Of a stretch of DNA of 64,000 nucleotides, positions 8,945 to 17,719 are shown piece after piece. The DNA is from Streptomyces cyanogenus. GTDB lineage: Bacteria > Actinomycetota > Actinomycetes > Streptomycetales > Streptomycetaceae. The translations under genes were made by a program, and so were the position numbers. The DNA is taken from assembly GCF_017526105.1 (NCBI RefSeq), contig NZ_CP071839.1, positions 8,709,900-8,773,899 on the forward strand, read 5' to 3'. The first letter of the stretch is position 1; every line of letters begins with the position of its first letter. The notes beneath the pieces were generated by a model. The model was not told the origin of the DNA. It was given only the letters and a program-made list of their open reading frames with translations, and made no database searches.

Positions 8945-10990
8945 GTGTCTGGAACGAAGAGAAGAAGTCGCTGTCTGTCCCGATTAGCCACCGTCGTTAC
9001 CGCCGCGGCTCTGTTAGTCGGCACAGGCGTGGCGTCTGCCGCCGACAGCCCGGCTCCGAGCGAGGACGGGAACTATGCTCCGTCGTCGCGGCCGGCCGCA
9101 GGCCCGGAAAAGAGCATCCGAGCCGGTGGCCGCCCCGCGTCGGGGAGCAAGCCGGAAGCTGGACCCACATGGAAGCAGAACGGCTCTGTGTGGCAGGTCG
9201 ACCGCACGGTTGCGCTGCTGCGCAACTCGGTCACGGACCCGGACGGGGACAAGGCGAACCTCACCTTCGAGGTGTGGACCGTCGACACGGCCGGCAAGCC
9301 GAAGGCGAAGCTGAAGCTCACGGGTCAGAACGCCGACCCGGCCAACCAGGGCGAGGTGTCCGCCGAGTACGGGGTCATCGTGTCCAAGATGGTGGCCTCG
9401 GGGTCGAAGGCCACGGTCACCGTCCCGCACGGCAACCTCAAGCCGGCCACCACCTACGCGTTCCGTACCTCCGCCTACGACGGCTCCCTGTACGAGACGG
9501 ACTGGTCGCCCTACGCGACGTTCAAGACCCGGGGCCGGCAGGTCGACATCACTCTCCCGGCGCCCAAGAAGGACGCGACGGACCCGGCCTTCGACACCTC
9601 CTGGCAGCCGGTCCCCGGCTGGGGTTCGGTGAAGACCAAGGACGCCGTAGGTGAACAGCACTGCGAGGCGACCGCGCATGGCGACCGGCTGTGCATCGCC
9701 TGGAAGCCGGCCACGAAAGCAGACTTTGAAGCCGCCCGCGAAACAAGGGCGAGGCTGAAGTCCACGCGGACCGCGAACCCGCCGCTGCACGACTCCTGCG
9801 AAGTGGGCGCCACTGAGGGCACCTACCTGTCGATCTTCACCCGCGACAAGGCCTGCATGTACGGGAAGTTCTCCGTCCAGGTCACCGATGAGACAGGCCA
9901 GGAGGAGAAGGGCTACCAGGAATTCTTGTACTCCTCTCACATGAGCACGGCGCTGACCGGCACGGGGCTGAAACTCTGGGCCCGTGTCACACCGCTGCCG
10001 ATGCCCGCCGGACACCTGCCGTTCCCCGCCCAGCCCGGCGCGATCAAGCTGACGATCTCCCCGCAGTGCTCCGCCGACTGCACGGACAAGCCCTCCTACG
10101 CCTGGGACGGCAAGCTGATGTGGGGCGGCTCCTACGACATCGACCCCCACGAGGAGACCGCGACGGCCACCGTGCAGTGGTCCGGCGGGGTTCCGGATGA
10201 GTCCGGAAAGAAGGACTCCGACCTCTCCCAGGCGCTGGCGTTCGCACCGTACGCGACGTTCTCCACGTCGGTGCCGGAGACGTTCCCCACGGACAACAGT
10301 CAGGGCTTCATCGGCAACCCGGTATACGCGCGCTGCGACATGGTGTACTCCCCGGCGGGCTGCGTGTTCCGGGACTACATGCCCGGCTATGTGTTCAACA
10401 CCGCCAAGACCCCGGCGGCTGCCGCGCACGCCTGGCTGATCCAGTCGAAAATCCGCAGAGGAGCGCCGCTGAGCTACCTCCCCGACCGCAGGGGCGATAC
10501 CGGCGAGCACGGTGAGCGCAACAAGTACGGCCGCGACCCCGACGCCAACCGCAGGGTCATCTGCCCGGACGGCTGGGCCGCCAAATCCGGCCACCCAGAC
10601 ACCACACCGGTGACCGACATCTCCGCCAGCGACAAGCCCTCCTGTGACGAGTTCACCTTCGCAGCGAGTTACAACAGCGGCGGGATGCCCTCCGACATGA
10701 GCGGCACCAACCCGGTCACCTCCGGCGACAAGTGCGCGCAGACCTACGCCACCAAGCAGTCGGACGGCACGTGGCGGCTCTACGATGACGAGCGCACGGC
10801 CGCGCCGACCTGGTCCGAAGTGTGCGGCCGGTCTGCGATGTCCGGCTGGGTCAATTCCACCTCGATGAGCCGCTTCCCCACGTTCGCCAAGGAGCTCCGG
10901 CTGATCGATCAGGACGCGTATTTCGTCAGGACGCCGGGCTTCGACAAGTGCGACGCCTCGAAGCCCACGACCAAGTGCGACATCCGGTAA
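8945..10990 (+). CDS. secreted NucA/NucB-domain nuclease, large
   Basis: A 681-residue protein. Start GTG 8945 follows GAAAGGA at about 9 nt and gives a basic KRRSRC start with hydrophobic VVTAAALLVGTGVASAADS, a Sec signal peptide. Residues about 60-190 look like a fibronectin-III-type beta domain (TDPDGD, TTYAFRTSAYDG). A long cysteine-containing middle follows. The C-terminus has the NucA/NucB pattern: DPDANRRVIC, then CDEFTFAASYNSGG with Cys567, Asp568, Glu569. The usual Y-P-F is changed to F-T-F, so this copy is the most divergent of the three. A hairpin at 11016-11053 and then a small partner gene follow. An extracellular DNase or toxin is likely. Confidence 0.8.
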   Translation: MSGTKRRSRCLSRLATVVTAAALLVGTGVASAADSPAPSEDGNYAPSSRPAAGPEKSIRAGGRPASGSKPEAGPTWKQNGSVWQVDRTVALLRNSVTDPDGDKANLTFEVWTVDTAGKPKAKLKLTGQNADPANQGEVSAEYGVIVSKMVASGSKATVTVPHGNLKPATTYAFRTSAYDGSLYETDWSPYATFKTRGRQVDITLPAPKKDATDPAFDTSWQPVPGWGSVKTKDAVGEQHCEATAHGDRLCIAWKPATKADFEAARETRARLKSTRTANPPLHDSCEVGATEGTYLSIFTRDKACMYGKFSVQVTDETGQEEKGYQEFLYSSHMSTALTGTGLKLWARVTPLPMPAGHLPFPAQPGAIKLTISPQCSADCTDKPSYAWDGKLMWGGSYDIDPHEETATATVQWSGGVPDESGKKDSDLSQALAFAPYATFSTSVPETFPTDNSQGFIGNPVYARCDMVYSPAGCVFRDYMPGYVFNTAKTPAAAAHAWLIQSKIRRGAPLSYLPDRRGDTGEHGERNKYGRDPDANRRVICPDGWAAKSGHPDTTPVTDISASDKPSCDEFTFAASYNSGGMPSDMSGTNPVTSGDKCAQTYATKQSDGTWRLYDDERTAAPTWSEVCGRSAMSGWVNSTSMSRFPTFAKELRLIDQDAYFVRTPGFDKCDASKPTTKCDIR

Positions 10991-11015
10991 CACGATACTG
11001 ACGCACACCACACGT

Positions 11016-11053
11016 GCGGCCCGGGACCGGTCACCGGACCGGCCCCGGGCCGC
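11016..11053. terminator. hairpin between nuclease and partner gene
   Basis: Arms 11016-11031 and 11038-11053 (GCGGCCCGGG with CCCGGGCCGC at the base, one A/C mismatch), loop 6 nt. It lies in the 89-nt gap between codirectional genes, so it could partly terminate or attenuate. Confidence 0.6.
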
Positions 11054-11079
11054 GCCACACGGGAGAACGGAGACACGCT

Positions 11080-11715
11080 GTGAGTTCCGGCGGGATCACA
11101 TGGATAGCCGACGAGGACATCTCCTGGCTCGGCTACTACATCAAGCTGGCCCGGGGCCTGACCGGTGAACAGCTCGCCGCCCGCCTCGCCGCCCCCGGCG
11201 GTCCCGCACCGGTCCAGGCCACCACCGGGCCGCAGGCCGAAGAGCTCATCGACAGGCTCGACGCCGAGCGCGGCGACACCGACAGCATCGCCGTCCGCTA
11301 CGGCGACCACGCTGGCCTGGGTTTCGCCATCGCCTACGGCCACTGGCCGTCCGTCCTCGGGCCCGCGTACCACGACGGGACATCCCGAGACGGGGCCCAC
11401 GTCTTCGAGCTCTACTACGAGAAGCAGAACCCGAAGATCCCGCCACCCGCATTCGCCTACTTCCACGACGACCACTACGTGTGCGGTTTCGACATGTACA
11501 TGTACACCTGGTCGCAGGAGATCACCGGCCCCGGCGCCGACCTCATCCGCGCTGACATCATCGCGGCCGGAATCCCGGAGGAAGGCAAGAGGGACACGGC
11601 ACACCGCGCCTCTCTCGCCGTGCTGGAGCAGCGCTTCCAACTCGCGCTGCCGCGTGATCTGATCCTCGGCGCGTCACTGCCCACTGCGCTCGTCAGAGGG
11701 CAGCAGCCACGATGA
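11080..11715 (+). CDS. DUF6461-like protein, putative nuclease partner
   Basis: A 211-residue, signal-less protein beginning at GTG 11080 with GGAGAACGGAGA upstream. The N-terminal pattern (DISWLGYYIKLARGLTGEQL then GGPAPVQATT) resembles the DUF6461 family of Streptomyces proteins, where a W...RGLTxxE(V/L)xxRL motif opens the domain. Family assignment is from memory. It lies 89 nt downstream of a secreted NucA/NucB nuclease on the same strand, the same arrangement as 12415/13548, but its sequence is unrelated to those partners. An immunity role is inferred from position only. Confidence 0.65.
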   Translation: MSSGGITWIADEDISWLGYYIKLARGLTGEQLAARLAAPGGPAPVQATTGPQAEELIDRLDAERGDTDSIAVRYGDHAGLGFAIAYGHWPSVLGPAYHDGTSRDGAHVFELYYEKQNPKIPPPAFAYFHDDHYVCGFDMYMYTWSQEITGPGADLIRADIIAAGIPEEGKRDTAHRASLAVLEQRFQLALPRDLILGASLPTALVRGQQPR

Positions 11716-11812
11716 ACGGTCCGCAGGCGGACCCCCCAGCGCTCCAGCTGCCTCGAGGTGCGCGCCCACGTGTCCTTGCTCCGGGCGAAGGCACTCCTGG
11801 GCAGGCCTCCTC

Positions 11813-11898
11813 CTAACGTTCGACGGCGAGTTGTTCACTCATCCGCTCAAGAACCCGCTCGGTAACGGCCAGTCCGCCACGCTCGGCCCGAACCTCCA
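11813..11898 (-). pseudogene. N-terminal half of a split HTH protein, inverted
   Basis: The minus strand reads MVEVRAERGG then LAVTERVLERMSEQLAVER and stops. From memory, this is the start of a common Streptomyces coiled-coil/winged-helix protein whose second half begins VPHRAPG; that half lies immediately adjacent on the plus strand. The two halves are head-to-head, suggesting inversion of the 5' part with loss of the middle. Confidence 0.35.
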
Positions 11899-11900
11899 CC

Positions 11901-12143
11901 ATGCTGGTGCCACACCGCGCGCCGGGCATGGAGGAGACCGCGCTCGCGCCGCAGTATCGGCGCATTCTCACCGCCGCGCGGCAGGCCGCCGGACCGGTCA
12001 TCGCCCGGCAGGTCGGCGACGCGCTGGGAGTCGACCTCAGCGCGCGGGCCAAGCTGGAACCACTGCGCGGGAAGCTGGTCAGACTCGTCGATCGCGGCTG
12101 GCTGCGCAAACTGCCCGACGGCCGGTTCGCCACCCGCCTTTGA
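11901..12143 (+). pseudogene. winged-helix C-terminal half of a broken protein
   Basis: An 80-residue frame: MLVPHRAPGMEETALAPQYR, then RQVGDALGVD and LRGKLVRLVDRGWLRKLPDG. The second half looks like a winged-helix DNA-binding domain (helix, helix, then the RGWLxxxxDGRF wing). It lacks the N-terminal coiled coil expected in the family, which appears inverted at 11813-11898. It could instead be an intact small HTH protein starting at ATG 11928. No clear ribosome-binding site is seen. Confidence 0.45.
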
Positions 12144-12414
12144 TCCGGGGGACGCTGCCTCCCGGAGCGGCTGACCGGCGTTTCCCGGCTGATTGCAGCG
12201 GGGCGGGTGTGTCCGGGATGTTCTGTCGTGACGGCTGCTCGCTGGTCACTACGGTCACTGTGCCTGCGCCCCCCTTCCCCTATGTGGCTGAAAGCTGTCA
12301 AAACAGGATGCAATCGGTGCGTCGGGCGTGCTTGTATGCCGCCAACGCGACGGGGGTGTACGTGAGTTGACCGCTATGCCCTCTGTCGGACGTGATCAAC
12401 ACAGGGGGTACAGC

Positions 12415-13461
12415 TTGAAACTGAGAGCGCTGCTCACAACGGGGGCTGTGGCGCTGGGCCTGCTGGGAACGGCTGCGGCTCCGTCAGCTGTGGCCGATCA
12501 GCCCAGCCCCGGACAGTTGCGTGTCACCGTTGGTCCGGCCCGGTCCCAGGTGACCGGACTTGCAGCCGGGCCGGCATCCAATGCCACCTGCACCATCAAC
12601 AAGATCACGGTCAACCGGTTCAGCGAGTGCGAGTGGGTGACCATCCACGTCGACGTCATCAAGGTCATCAACGGGCGACCCGTCATCGAAGGCACCGTCG
12701 ACTTCGACGTCAAGCACCAGATGACCCTGAAGACGAACTCCGCCAACTGGTCGGAAAAGTTCCACGTCTCCAAGGCGCGCACCACGCGCGCGGGCAAGGG
12801 CGTTGCCGCCAACATCGCCGCTGCTTCGGGAGGCGGCACCAAGGCCAGCGTCCACTTCTCGCAGGGCCACATCCTCAGCAGCGGCGCGGCGGATGGCAGC
12901 GTCGGCTACAAGACCAGCATCCCTCCGAAGAAGATCAACCCGAAGGCGAAGACCAAGTACACCTACACCTTCACCAAGCCCGGCTACACCCCGGGCACCG
13001 TCTCCTACAACTCGGCCGCCTACCGCTGCGACAACTACTACGGCAGCAGCCGAACCAGCCGGGCCGGCTGCGCCATCCCGGAAGTCCCCACCGCCGTGAG
13101 CATGGTCGGCCTGGCCCGCATCGACGAAGGCATCCGCAAGCTCCGCGCACGTGGCGGCCACTACGGTGACCCCAACGGCGGCAAGCCGCTGCACTGGATG
13201 ATCAACAAGCGGCAGGAGGACGCGAACCGGAAGGCGGTGTGCCCGCGTAGCGCACCGCCGGACATGAAGCGCGCCGGCCGCACCTCCTGCGACGAGTACC
13301 CGTTCGCCTCCTCGTATGAGGGCGGCACGCATCTCCACGCCAACCAGCGGGAGATCACCTGGGTGAAGGTTCAGGAGAACAAGTCCCAGGGCGGACGTAT
13401 CACGGCGTGGCGCGGCCAGATGCACGTCATGGACCACGACCCCTTCTATGTGATCGCCTGA
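12415..13461 (+). CDS. secreted NucA/NucB-domain deoxyribonuclease
   Basis: A 348-residue protein with a Sec signal peptide (LKLRALLTTGAVALGLLG...AVADQ). I chose TTG 12415 because AGGGGG lies 6-7 nt upstream and the signal peptide starts there; ATG 12376 in frame would add 13 residues. The middle (about 50-220) is beta-rich with two CxNxY-type cysteines (RCDNYY, GCAIPE). The C-terminal NucA/NucB domain has NKRQEDANRKAVC and CDEYPFASSYEGG with Cys292, Asp293, Glu294. It resembles the 4561 protein more than the 8945 one. An 87-nt gap with a hairpin separates it from its codirectional partner gene. Extracellular DNase, possibly an antibacterial effector. Confidence 0.85.
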   Translation: MKLRALLTTGAVALGLLGTAAAPSAVADQPSPGQLRVTVGPARSQVTGLAAGPASNATCTINKITVNRFSECEWVTIHVDVIKVINGRPVIEGTVDFDVKHQMTLKTNSANWSEKFHVSKARTTRAGKGVAANIAAASGGGTKASVHFSQGHILSSGAADGSVGYKTSIPPKKINPKAKTKYTYTFTKPGYTPGTVSYNSAAYRCDNYYGSSRTSRAGCAIPEVPTAVSMVGLARIDEGIRKLRARGGHYGDPNGGKPLHWMINKRQEDANRKAVCPRSAPPDMKRAGRTSCDEYPFASSYEGGTHLHANQREITWVKVQENKSQGGRITAWRGQMHVMDHDPFYVIA

Positions 13462-13487
13462 GCGCGGCTAGACTCACCGCCAGACAG

Positions 13488-13523
13488 GTGCCCCGCATGC
13501 CGGCGTGTTCGGGAGCGGGGCAC
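13488..13523. terminator. hairpin between nuclease and partner gene
   Basis: Arms GTGCCCCGC (13488-13496) and GCGGGGCAC (13515-13523), 18-nt loop, between the NucA/NucB stop and the partner start. Confidence 0.55.
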
Positions 13524-13547
13524 TCTCTCCGTTGAAGGAGGGTCCCC

Positions 13548-14144
13548 ATGCTGATCCGTGAAGCGACGTTCACCGTCGACCTCGGCGAACACGGCTACCT
13601 CATCGGCTTCGACGACGACTATGACTTCCCGCCCGAGATGCCGTTCGGCTGGCGCTGCGGCCCGGCCACGCAGGCCATCGCTGTCGTCCTGCCCACCACC
13701 GACACCGGCCCCTTGCAGATGACCGTTCAGGTGCACGACGGCCCGCCCGGCCCCGAGCCCGGTGACGGATGGGAGCCGGCGGAGGAGATGAGCCTGCTCG
13801 CCGACGTTCCCACCCTCTACCTCGCCACGATCGGGCAGGGCGACTTCTGGGACGCATGGCCCGAAGAGCAACCGCCCCTTGAGGCGCCGCCACCAACTGT
13901 TGACAGCGGTGGCTGGGTCCGCATGCGCCTGTACTGCCACGTCGACGACCCCGAGCCGGGCATCGGTGACCACGGGGAAAGGCACCTGGTCCAGCTCTGG
14001 CCGGCCCCTCAGATGCCTCCCGTACACCCCGACATCAGTGAAGCGGACCGGCAGGCACGAGCCGACTACGCCGCGGATATGGCCAAGCCCGTGGAGGACT
14101 ACACCGCCACATACCCCTACCCCTACGGCGATGAAGCCAACTGA
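13548..14144 (+). CDS. small acidic protein, putative nuclease immunity partner
   Basis: A 198-residue, strongly acidic, signal-less protein with a near-ideal ribosome-binding site (GAAGGAGGG) before ATG 13548. It is homologous by eye to the 155-residue product of 6031-6498: REATFTVD, VQVHDGPPGP, DSGGWVRMRLYC and HLVQLWPAP match that protein in order. Both genes adjoin a secreted NucA/NucB nuclease, one convergent and one codirectional, so the association survives rearrangement. This favours a functional pairing such as immunity over simple neighbourhood. An acidic protein that mimics DNA would suit nuclease inhibition; that is inference. Confidence 0.7.
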   Translation: MLIREATFTVDLGEHGYLIGFDDDYDFPPEMPFGWRCGPATQAIAVVLPTTDTGPLQMTVQVHDGPPGPEPGDGWEPAEEMSLLADVPTLYLATIGQGDFWDAWPEEQPPLEAPPPTVDSGGWVRMRLYCHVDDPEPGIGDHGERHLVQLWPAPQMPPVHPDISEADRQARADYAADMAKPVEDYTATYPYPYGDEAN

Positions 14145-14295
14145 TGTCCGCCACATCGGCGGCTCCACGTTCCCTGCTGCCCCGTTGAACGCGGGCCTGG
14201 ATCCCGCTGCCCCGTACCGCCGGGCTGCGGCTGAGGGTTGAACCCGAGGGCCTGCCGACGGGCGGCCGACAGGCGGATGGACCCGCTCCGGGTGA

Positions 14296-14745
14296 TTACG
14301 CGGCGCCGCATGGGGTGTTGTTGTTGCGCAGGCTGTGTGTGGTGTCGTTGAGCTGGTAGGAACGCAGGTCGCTGATGGTGCCGCCTTCTCGTCCGACGCA
14401 GACGTGCCGGCCGAAGTAGTTGTCCTTCTGGTAGACGCGTGCAGTGCGGCTGCTGTTGTTGATGATGGAGCTGCCCTTGCCGCGGATGTAGTCCGGCAGG
14501 TGCCGTACCGACCCGTCGACGGCGCGTTTGACGTAGGGCTGGCCGTTGAAGTTGATGTCGGGGTAGATGCAGACGAACCCGCGCGGGCACGCGATCTGGT
14601 CCCGGGGCATGGCGGGGGAGCCTGCAGTGGTTGTGGCGTGGGCGGGTGCGAGGCCGGTCAGTGATGTGGCCAGTAGGGTCGGGACGGCGGCGGCGAGCAG
14701 CGCCGTCCTGCCAGGGCGGAGCCGGCGTGTGGGCAGAAGTCTCAT
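14296..14745 (-). CDS. secreted peptidase inhibitor I36-like protein
   Basis: A 149-residue protein with a signal peptide (basic RRLRPGR, hydrophobic core, AHA cleavage). The mature part carries CPRGFVCIYPDINFNG near residue 53, then a repeat-like block around DNYFGRHVC. This is the beta/gamma-crystallin-like fold of peptidase inhibitor family I36 (SMI of Streptomyces), with C..G..C-YP and NFNG signatures. Four cysteines probably form disulfides. It may inhibit extracellular metalloproteases, but many family members are untested. The start is ATG with a GGACAGGCGGA stretch upstream. Confidence 0.75.
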   Translation of the reverse strand: MRLLPTRRLRPGRTALLAAAVPTLLATSLTGLAPAHATTTAGSPAMPRDQIACPRGFVCIYPDINFNGQPYVKRAVDGSVRHLPDYIRGKGSSIINNSSRTARVYQKDNYFGRHVCVGREGGTISDLRSYQLNDTTHSLRNNNTPCGAA

Positions 14746-14991
14746 GGCATCCGCCTGTCCTGGCGGAACGGTTCGCCATTCCGCTTCCCGCCGATGTTCA
14801 TTCGGACGAGCGAGTCGGCTGTCTGACTCCCGCGCCGCCGCCCTGGTGACGATCTCGGGCTTCTCGGGTGCGCTCAGGTCCCGTGCCGTGAGTGCATCCC
14901 ACCTCGTCCGCCCTTGTGTGCTGAATGTGCTTCGAACGCGGACAACTCATCGAGCGCCCCGCCACCTCTGCGGCATAGGGTCTGGTGCACC

Positions 14992-15312
14992 ATGACCGAC
15001 CACCACACCTATGGCACCAGCACCCACACCGCGAGCGAGCTGGTCCGGCTCGTCAGCAACCGCCTTGGGCTGGTCTTCAGCGAGCGCGACAGCGACTACC
15101 GGGGCGTCTACCATCTCGCAGGCACCTCCAACGAGCGGATCGAGATCCAGCCCAACTCGATCCCCGGCGACCATGAGGACGACCTCTACGCCCCGGAACA
15201 CCCTTCGGCCCAGGTGCTGTTGCTCGTCACCACACCGTCTCCGGACCCCGCCCTGCAGGACCGCCTGGACTCCATTGAAGGACTCACCCACCTGGATTTT
15301 GAGACAGCGTGA
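14992..15312 (+). CDS. hypothetical protein, 106 residues
   Basis: Family not recognised. A small soluble acidic protein, MTDHHTYGTSTHTA at the start, with an alternating beta pattern and no cysteine. Codon usage is typical. The size and acidity resemble the immunity-like proteins nearby, but no homology to them is visible. Confidence 0.55.
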   Translation: MTDHHTYGTSTHTASELVRLVSNRLGLVFSERDSDYRGVYHLAGTSNERIEIQPNSIPGDHEDDLYAPEHPSAQVLLLVTTPSPDPALQDRLDSIEGLTHLDFETA

Positions 15313-15602
15313 CGAGCTGGCGAACACAGCTTTTGAGTAGCTCGACCTCCAGCTGGAGTGCCGCGGCCAGGCCGCCAGGGCGATCACCCCGACTCTGCGC
15401 TTCGTCGGCGGCACGCTTGGGAGAAGACCCGCCGCCTGCCCGAATCCTCCGCGGCTCTCTCAGGGAACGGGCTTGAGACGGCCGCGTCTCACCCACACCC
15501 CCATGGTGAGCGGCCAGGCAACGCACGACCTGCTCGGTCTGCCCGCCGTAGAGTCCAGCGGAACCCGGCCTGAGCCCGGGCACGGCCGTGATACTGGCCG
15601 CC

Positions 15603-16148
15603 ATGACGAGTACTCCCGAGCAGCCGACAGCTGCCCCGTTCTCCCGGATCAAGATCCGTACCGGGGCCGTCGTCTTCTGCGGCGACGAGGTCGCTCTCAT
15701 CCGCCGTGACCGGGCCGACTCCACCCACTACACCCCGCCCGGCGGCAACGTCGAACACGGTGAAGACCTCGAAGGCGCCCTCGCCCGCGAGCTGCAGGAA
15801 GAACTCGGGCTCGACGTCGGACAGGCCGAAGGCGGCGACCTGCTGTGGGTCATCGACCAACGTGTCACCCGCCCCGGCCCCACCCCGCCGCCCCGCAAAC
15901 TCCACCTGATCTACCGCCTGCAAATCACCGAGGACATCCGCGCCACACTCGCCGAGCAAGAGCTCGACGAACTCCCCGACGGCAGCTACGAAGTCGGCTT
16001 GATCGAGTGGGTCGACCGCCGTAAGGCCGCCGACCTGCCCCTCTTCCCGCCCATCGGACCCGCGCTCGCCGCCCTCCCCGACCCCCGAGCCCCCATCACC
16101 AACGCCGCCTTGGACGCAGTCACCGACGAGAATTACACCTGGGTGTAG
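15603..16148 (+). CDS. Nudix hydrolase
   Basis: A 181-residue protein with a complete Nudix box: G-x5-E-x7-R-E-L-Q-E-E-L-G-L, seen as GNVEHGEDLEGALAR then ELQEELGL near residues 43-65. It hydrolyses nucleoside diphosphates linked to a variable group; the substrate cannot be read from sequence. The preceding strand has FCGDEVALIRR and TPPGG. I chose ATG 15603 over an upstream in-frame ATG at 15588 because family similarity begins shortly after. It stands alone. Confidence 0.85.
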   Translation: MTSTPEQPTAAPFSRIKIRTGAVVFCGDEVALIRRDRADSTHYTPPGGNVEHGEDLEGALARELQEELGLDVGQAEGGDLLWVIDQRVTRPGPTPPPRKLHLIYRLQITEDIRATLAEQELDELPDGSYEVGLIEWVDRRKAADLPLFPPIGPALAALPDPRAPITNAALDAVTDENYTWV

Positions 16149-16740
16149 ATCAGGCGAACGGCGCCGCCGCCCTGCCCTGGCTGCCCAGCCCACCCGCCCC
16201 GCCAGGCGTTGCCGACTCGACCTGCACCTCCAACCGCACCGCCGCCCTCCCCATGACCCCGTGCATCCAATGAGATCGGGACCGGTGTCTGCCTGCTGGC
16301 GGACCTCGGGCAGTTCGGTCCGGGAGACGAGGCGCTGTACTGGCCCCGCCCGGACGACCACGGCCGTTTCCACTGATCCGGCGACAGCCCCTGACCCGGT
16401 GGCCAGCTCCTCAAGGTCTGCCGAGGGGTGCGTCGTCGCTAGAGGAGAGGCCGGGGTGCGGGTGCAAAGGCCGCGGTGTGGAGCGTTCGGGTGATGGCAG
16501 CCCGCCACGGTCCACGTCGCTCCTTTAGCAGTGAAGAGTCGCCGACGCATCCCACGGCCGGTCCGGTCTCGGCCGAATCGGTGGGCCGGGCTGTTACTCA
16601 CTTCCGGGTGAGTGCGCTCGTCACGGTGGGGTGGCTCAGACCGGCGATGCGTCGCTCGAGGCCAGTAGCTCAAAGGGCCAGGTAGGCGATGCCGCGTGAA
16701 CTCAGCTCCCCTGCGCAATCGATGGGCATTACAGCTGAGC
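16149..16740. other. intergenic, no gene recognised
   Basis: About 590 bp without a supported gene, upstream of the lamin-tail protein gene. Confidence 0.4.
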
Positions 16741-16767
16741 GTTACAGAAATCTGTTCAATCCGTAAC
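16741..16767 (+). promoter_or_regulatory. nested inverted repeat upstream of lamin-tail gene
   Basis: GTTAC (16741-16745) and GTAAC (16763-16767) flank an ACAGA-AA-TCTGT palindrome at 16744-16755. The stretch is AT-rich for this genome and lies about 150 nt before the gene. Possible regulator site; not matched to a known regulator. Confidence 0.3.
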
Positions 16768-16915
16768 AGGCCCCGCAAATCCTCCCCACGGTGGGGTGCT
16801 GGCTGGAGGGTGTGGGTGCGCGGCCGACCGGCTGCGCAACAGCACAACGCACCAGGCCGGCCCGCGGTTTCACGCTGCGGTTCGGCTGGGTGTCCGCACT
16901 TGAAGGGGGACCTCT

Positions 16916-17425
16916 GTGTCCGTTTCTTCTTCCGTCCGTCGTCTGACCGCCGTTGCCGGTGTGGCCGTTGCAGTGGTGGGTGCGGTGGCGCTGCCGGCGT
17001 CGGCCGCCGACTATCACCACGGCCGCCAGCAGCACCCGGTGGTGTTCATCAGCGACGTGCAGTACGACTCCCCGGGCCGCGATGACGGCTCCAACCGCTC
17101 GCTGAACGCGGAGTGGGTGGAGATCACCAACGACTCCCGGCAGGCGGTGAACCTGGATGGCTGGACCCTGGTCGACGAGGACGGCTACACCTACACCTTC
17201 GACCACTACCGGCTGAACGGCCGCGCGACCGTCCGCGTCCACACCGGCGTCGGACGCGACACCCGCACGGACCTGTACCAGGACCGCCGCAACTACGTAT
17301 GGGACAACGACGCCGACACCGCAACCCTGCGCAACGACCGCGGCCGCTTCGTCGACGACGCCTCCTGGGGCCGTCACCGCCACGGCGGTGACGGCTGGCG
17401 TCACGAAGCAGACCGCCGCGGCTGA
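16916..17425 (+). CDS. secreted lamin-tail-domain protein
   Basis: A 169-residue protein with a signal peptide (SSVRRLTAVAGVAVAVVGAV...ASA). The mature part is a lamin tail domain (Ig-like beta sandwich): FISDVQYDSPG, then LNAEWVEITNDSRQAVNL, DGWTL, and a tail with RNYVWDNDADTATLRN. Such domains in secreted bacterial proteins are thought to bind DNA, nucleases or envelope components. GTG 16916 has AAGGGGGA 5 nt upstream. The gene precedes two HNH nuclease genes on the same strand, but a terminator separates them. Confidence 0.85.
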   Translation: MSVSSSVRRLTAVAGVAVAVVGAVALPASAADYHHGRQQHPVVFISDVQYDSPGRDDGSNRSLNAEWVEITNDSRQAVNLDGWTLVDEDGYTYTFDHYRLNGRATVRVHTGVGRDTRTDLYQDRRNYVWDNDADTATLRNDRGRFVDDASWGRHRHGGDGWRHEADRRG

Positions 17426-17480
17426 CCCCCACTCCGGCCGGCCGTAGGTGATGCCGACCGGCGACAGCGGCGTTTGAAGG

Positions 17481-17512
17481 GTGGGCTGCCCCCGAGCCGG
17501 GGGGCAGTCCAC
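17481..17512 (+). terminator. hairpin terminator
   Basis: Arms GTGGGCTGCCCC and GGGGCAGTCCAC with a short GC loop, one G-T pair, after the lamin-tail gene. Confidence 0.65.
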
Positions 17513-17719
17513 CCGTCGTGTGCCGGGCCCTGGCGGTGGCCCGTTGCCGGGACCGGGGCTGCTCGGCACGGCCGTCCATGCCCGACGGGCGGGCGTGGGG
17601 TGGTGGTGAAGGCGGGGTGGGGGAGTTGTCGTAGGTGGTCCACGCGCGTAGCGAAGCCGGCCACGGCTGCGGTTTTCTCGTGTGCGCATCTCCAACCCCC
17701 CACACCTTTCGGAGACTTC

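Noticed and set aside
9014..11011. 665-codon minus-strand open frame
   Set aside because: Exact antisense shadow of the NucA/NucB gene with typical Gly/Arg/Val shadow composition.
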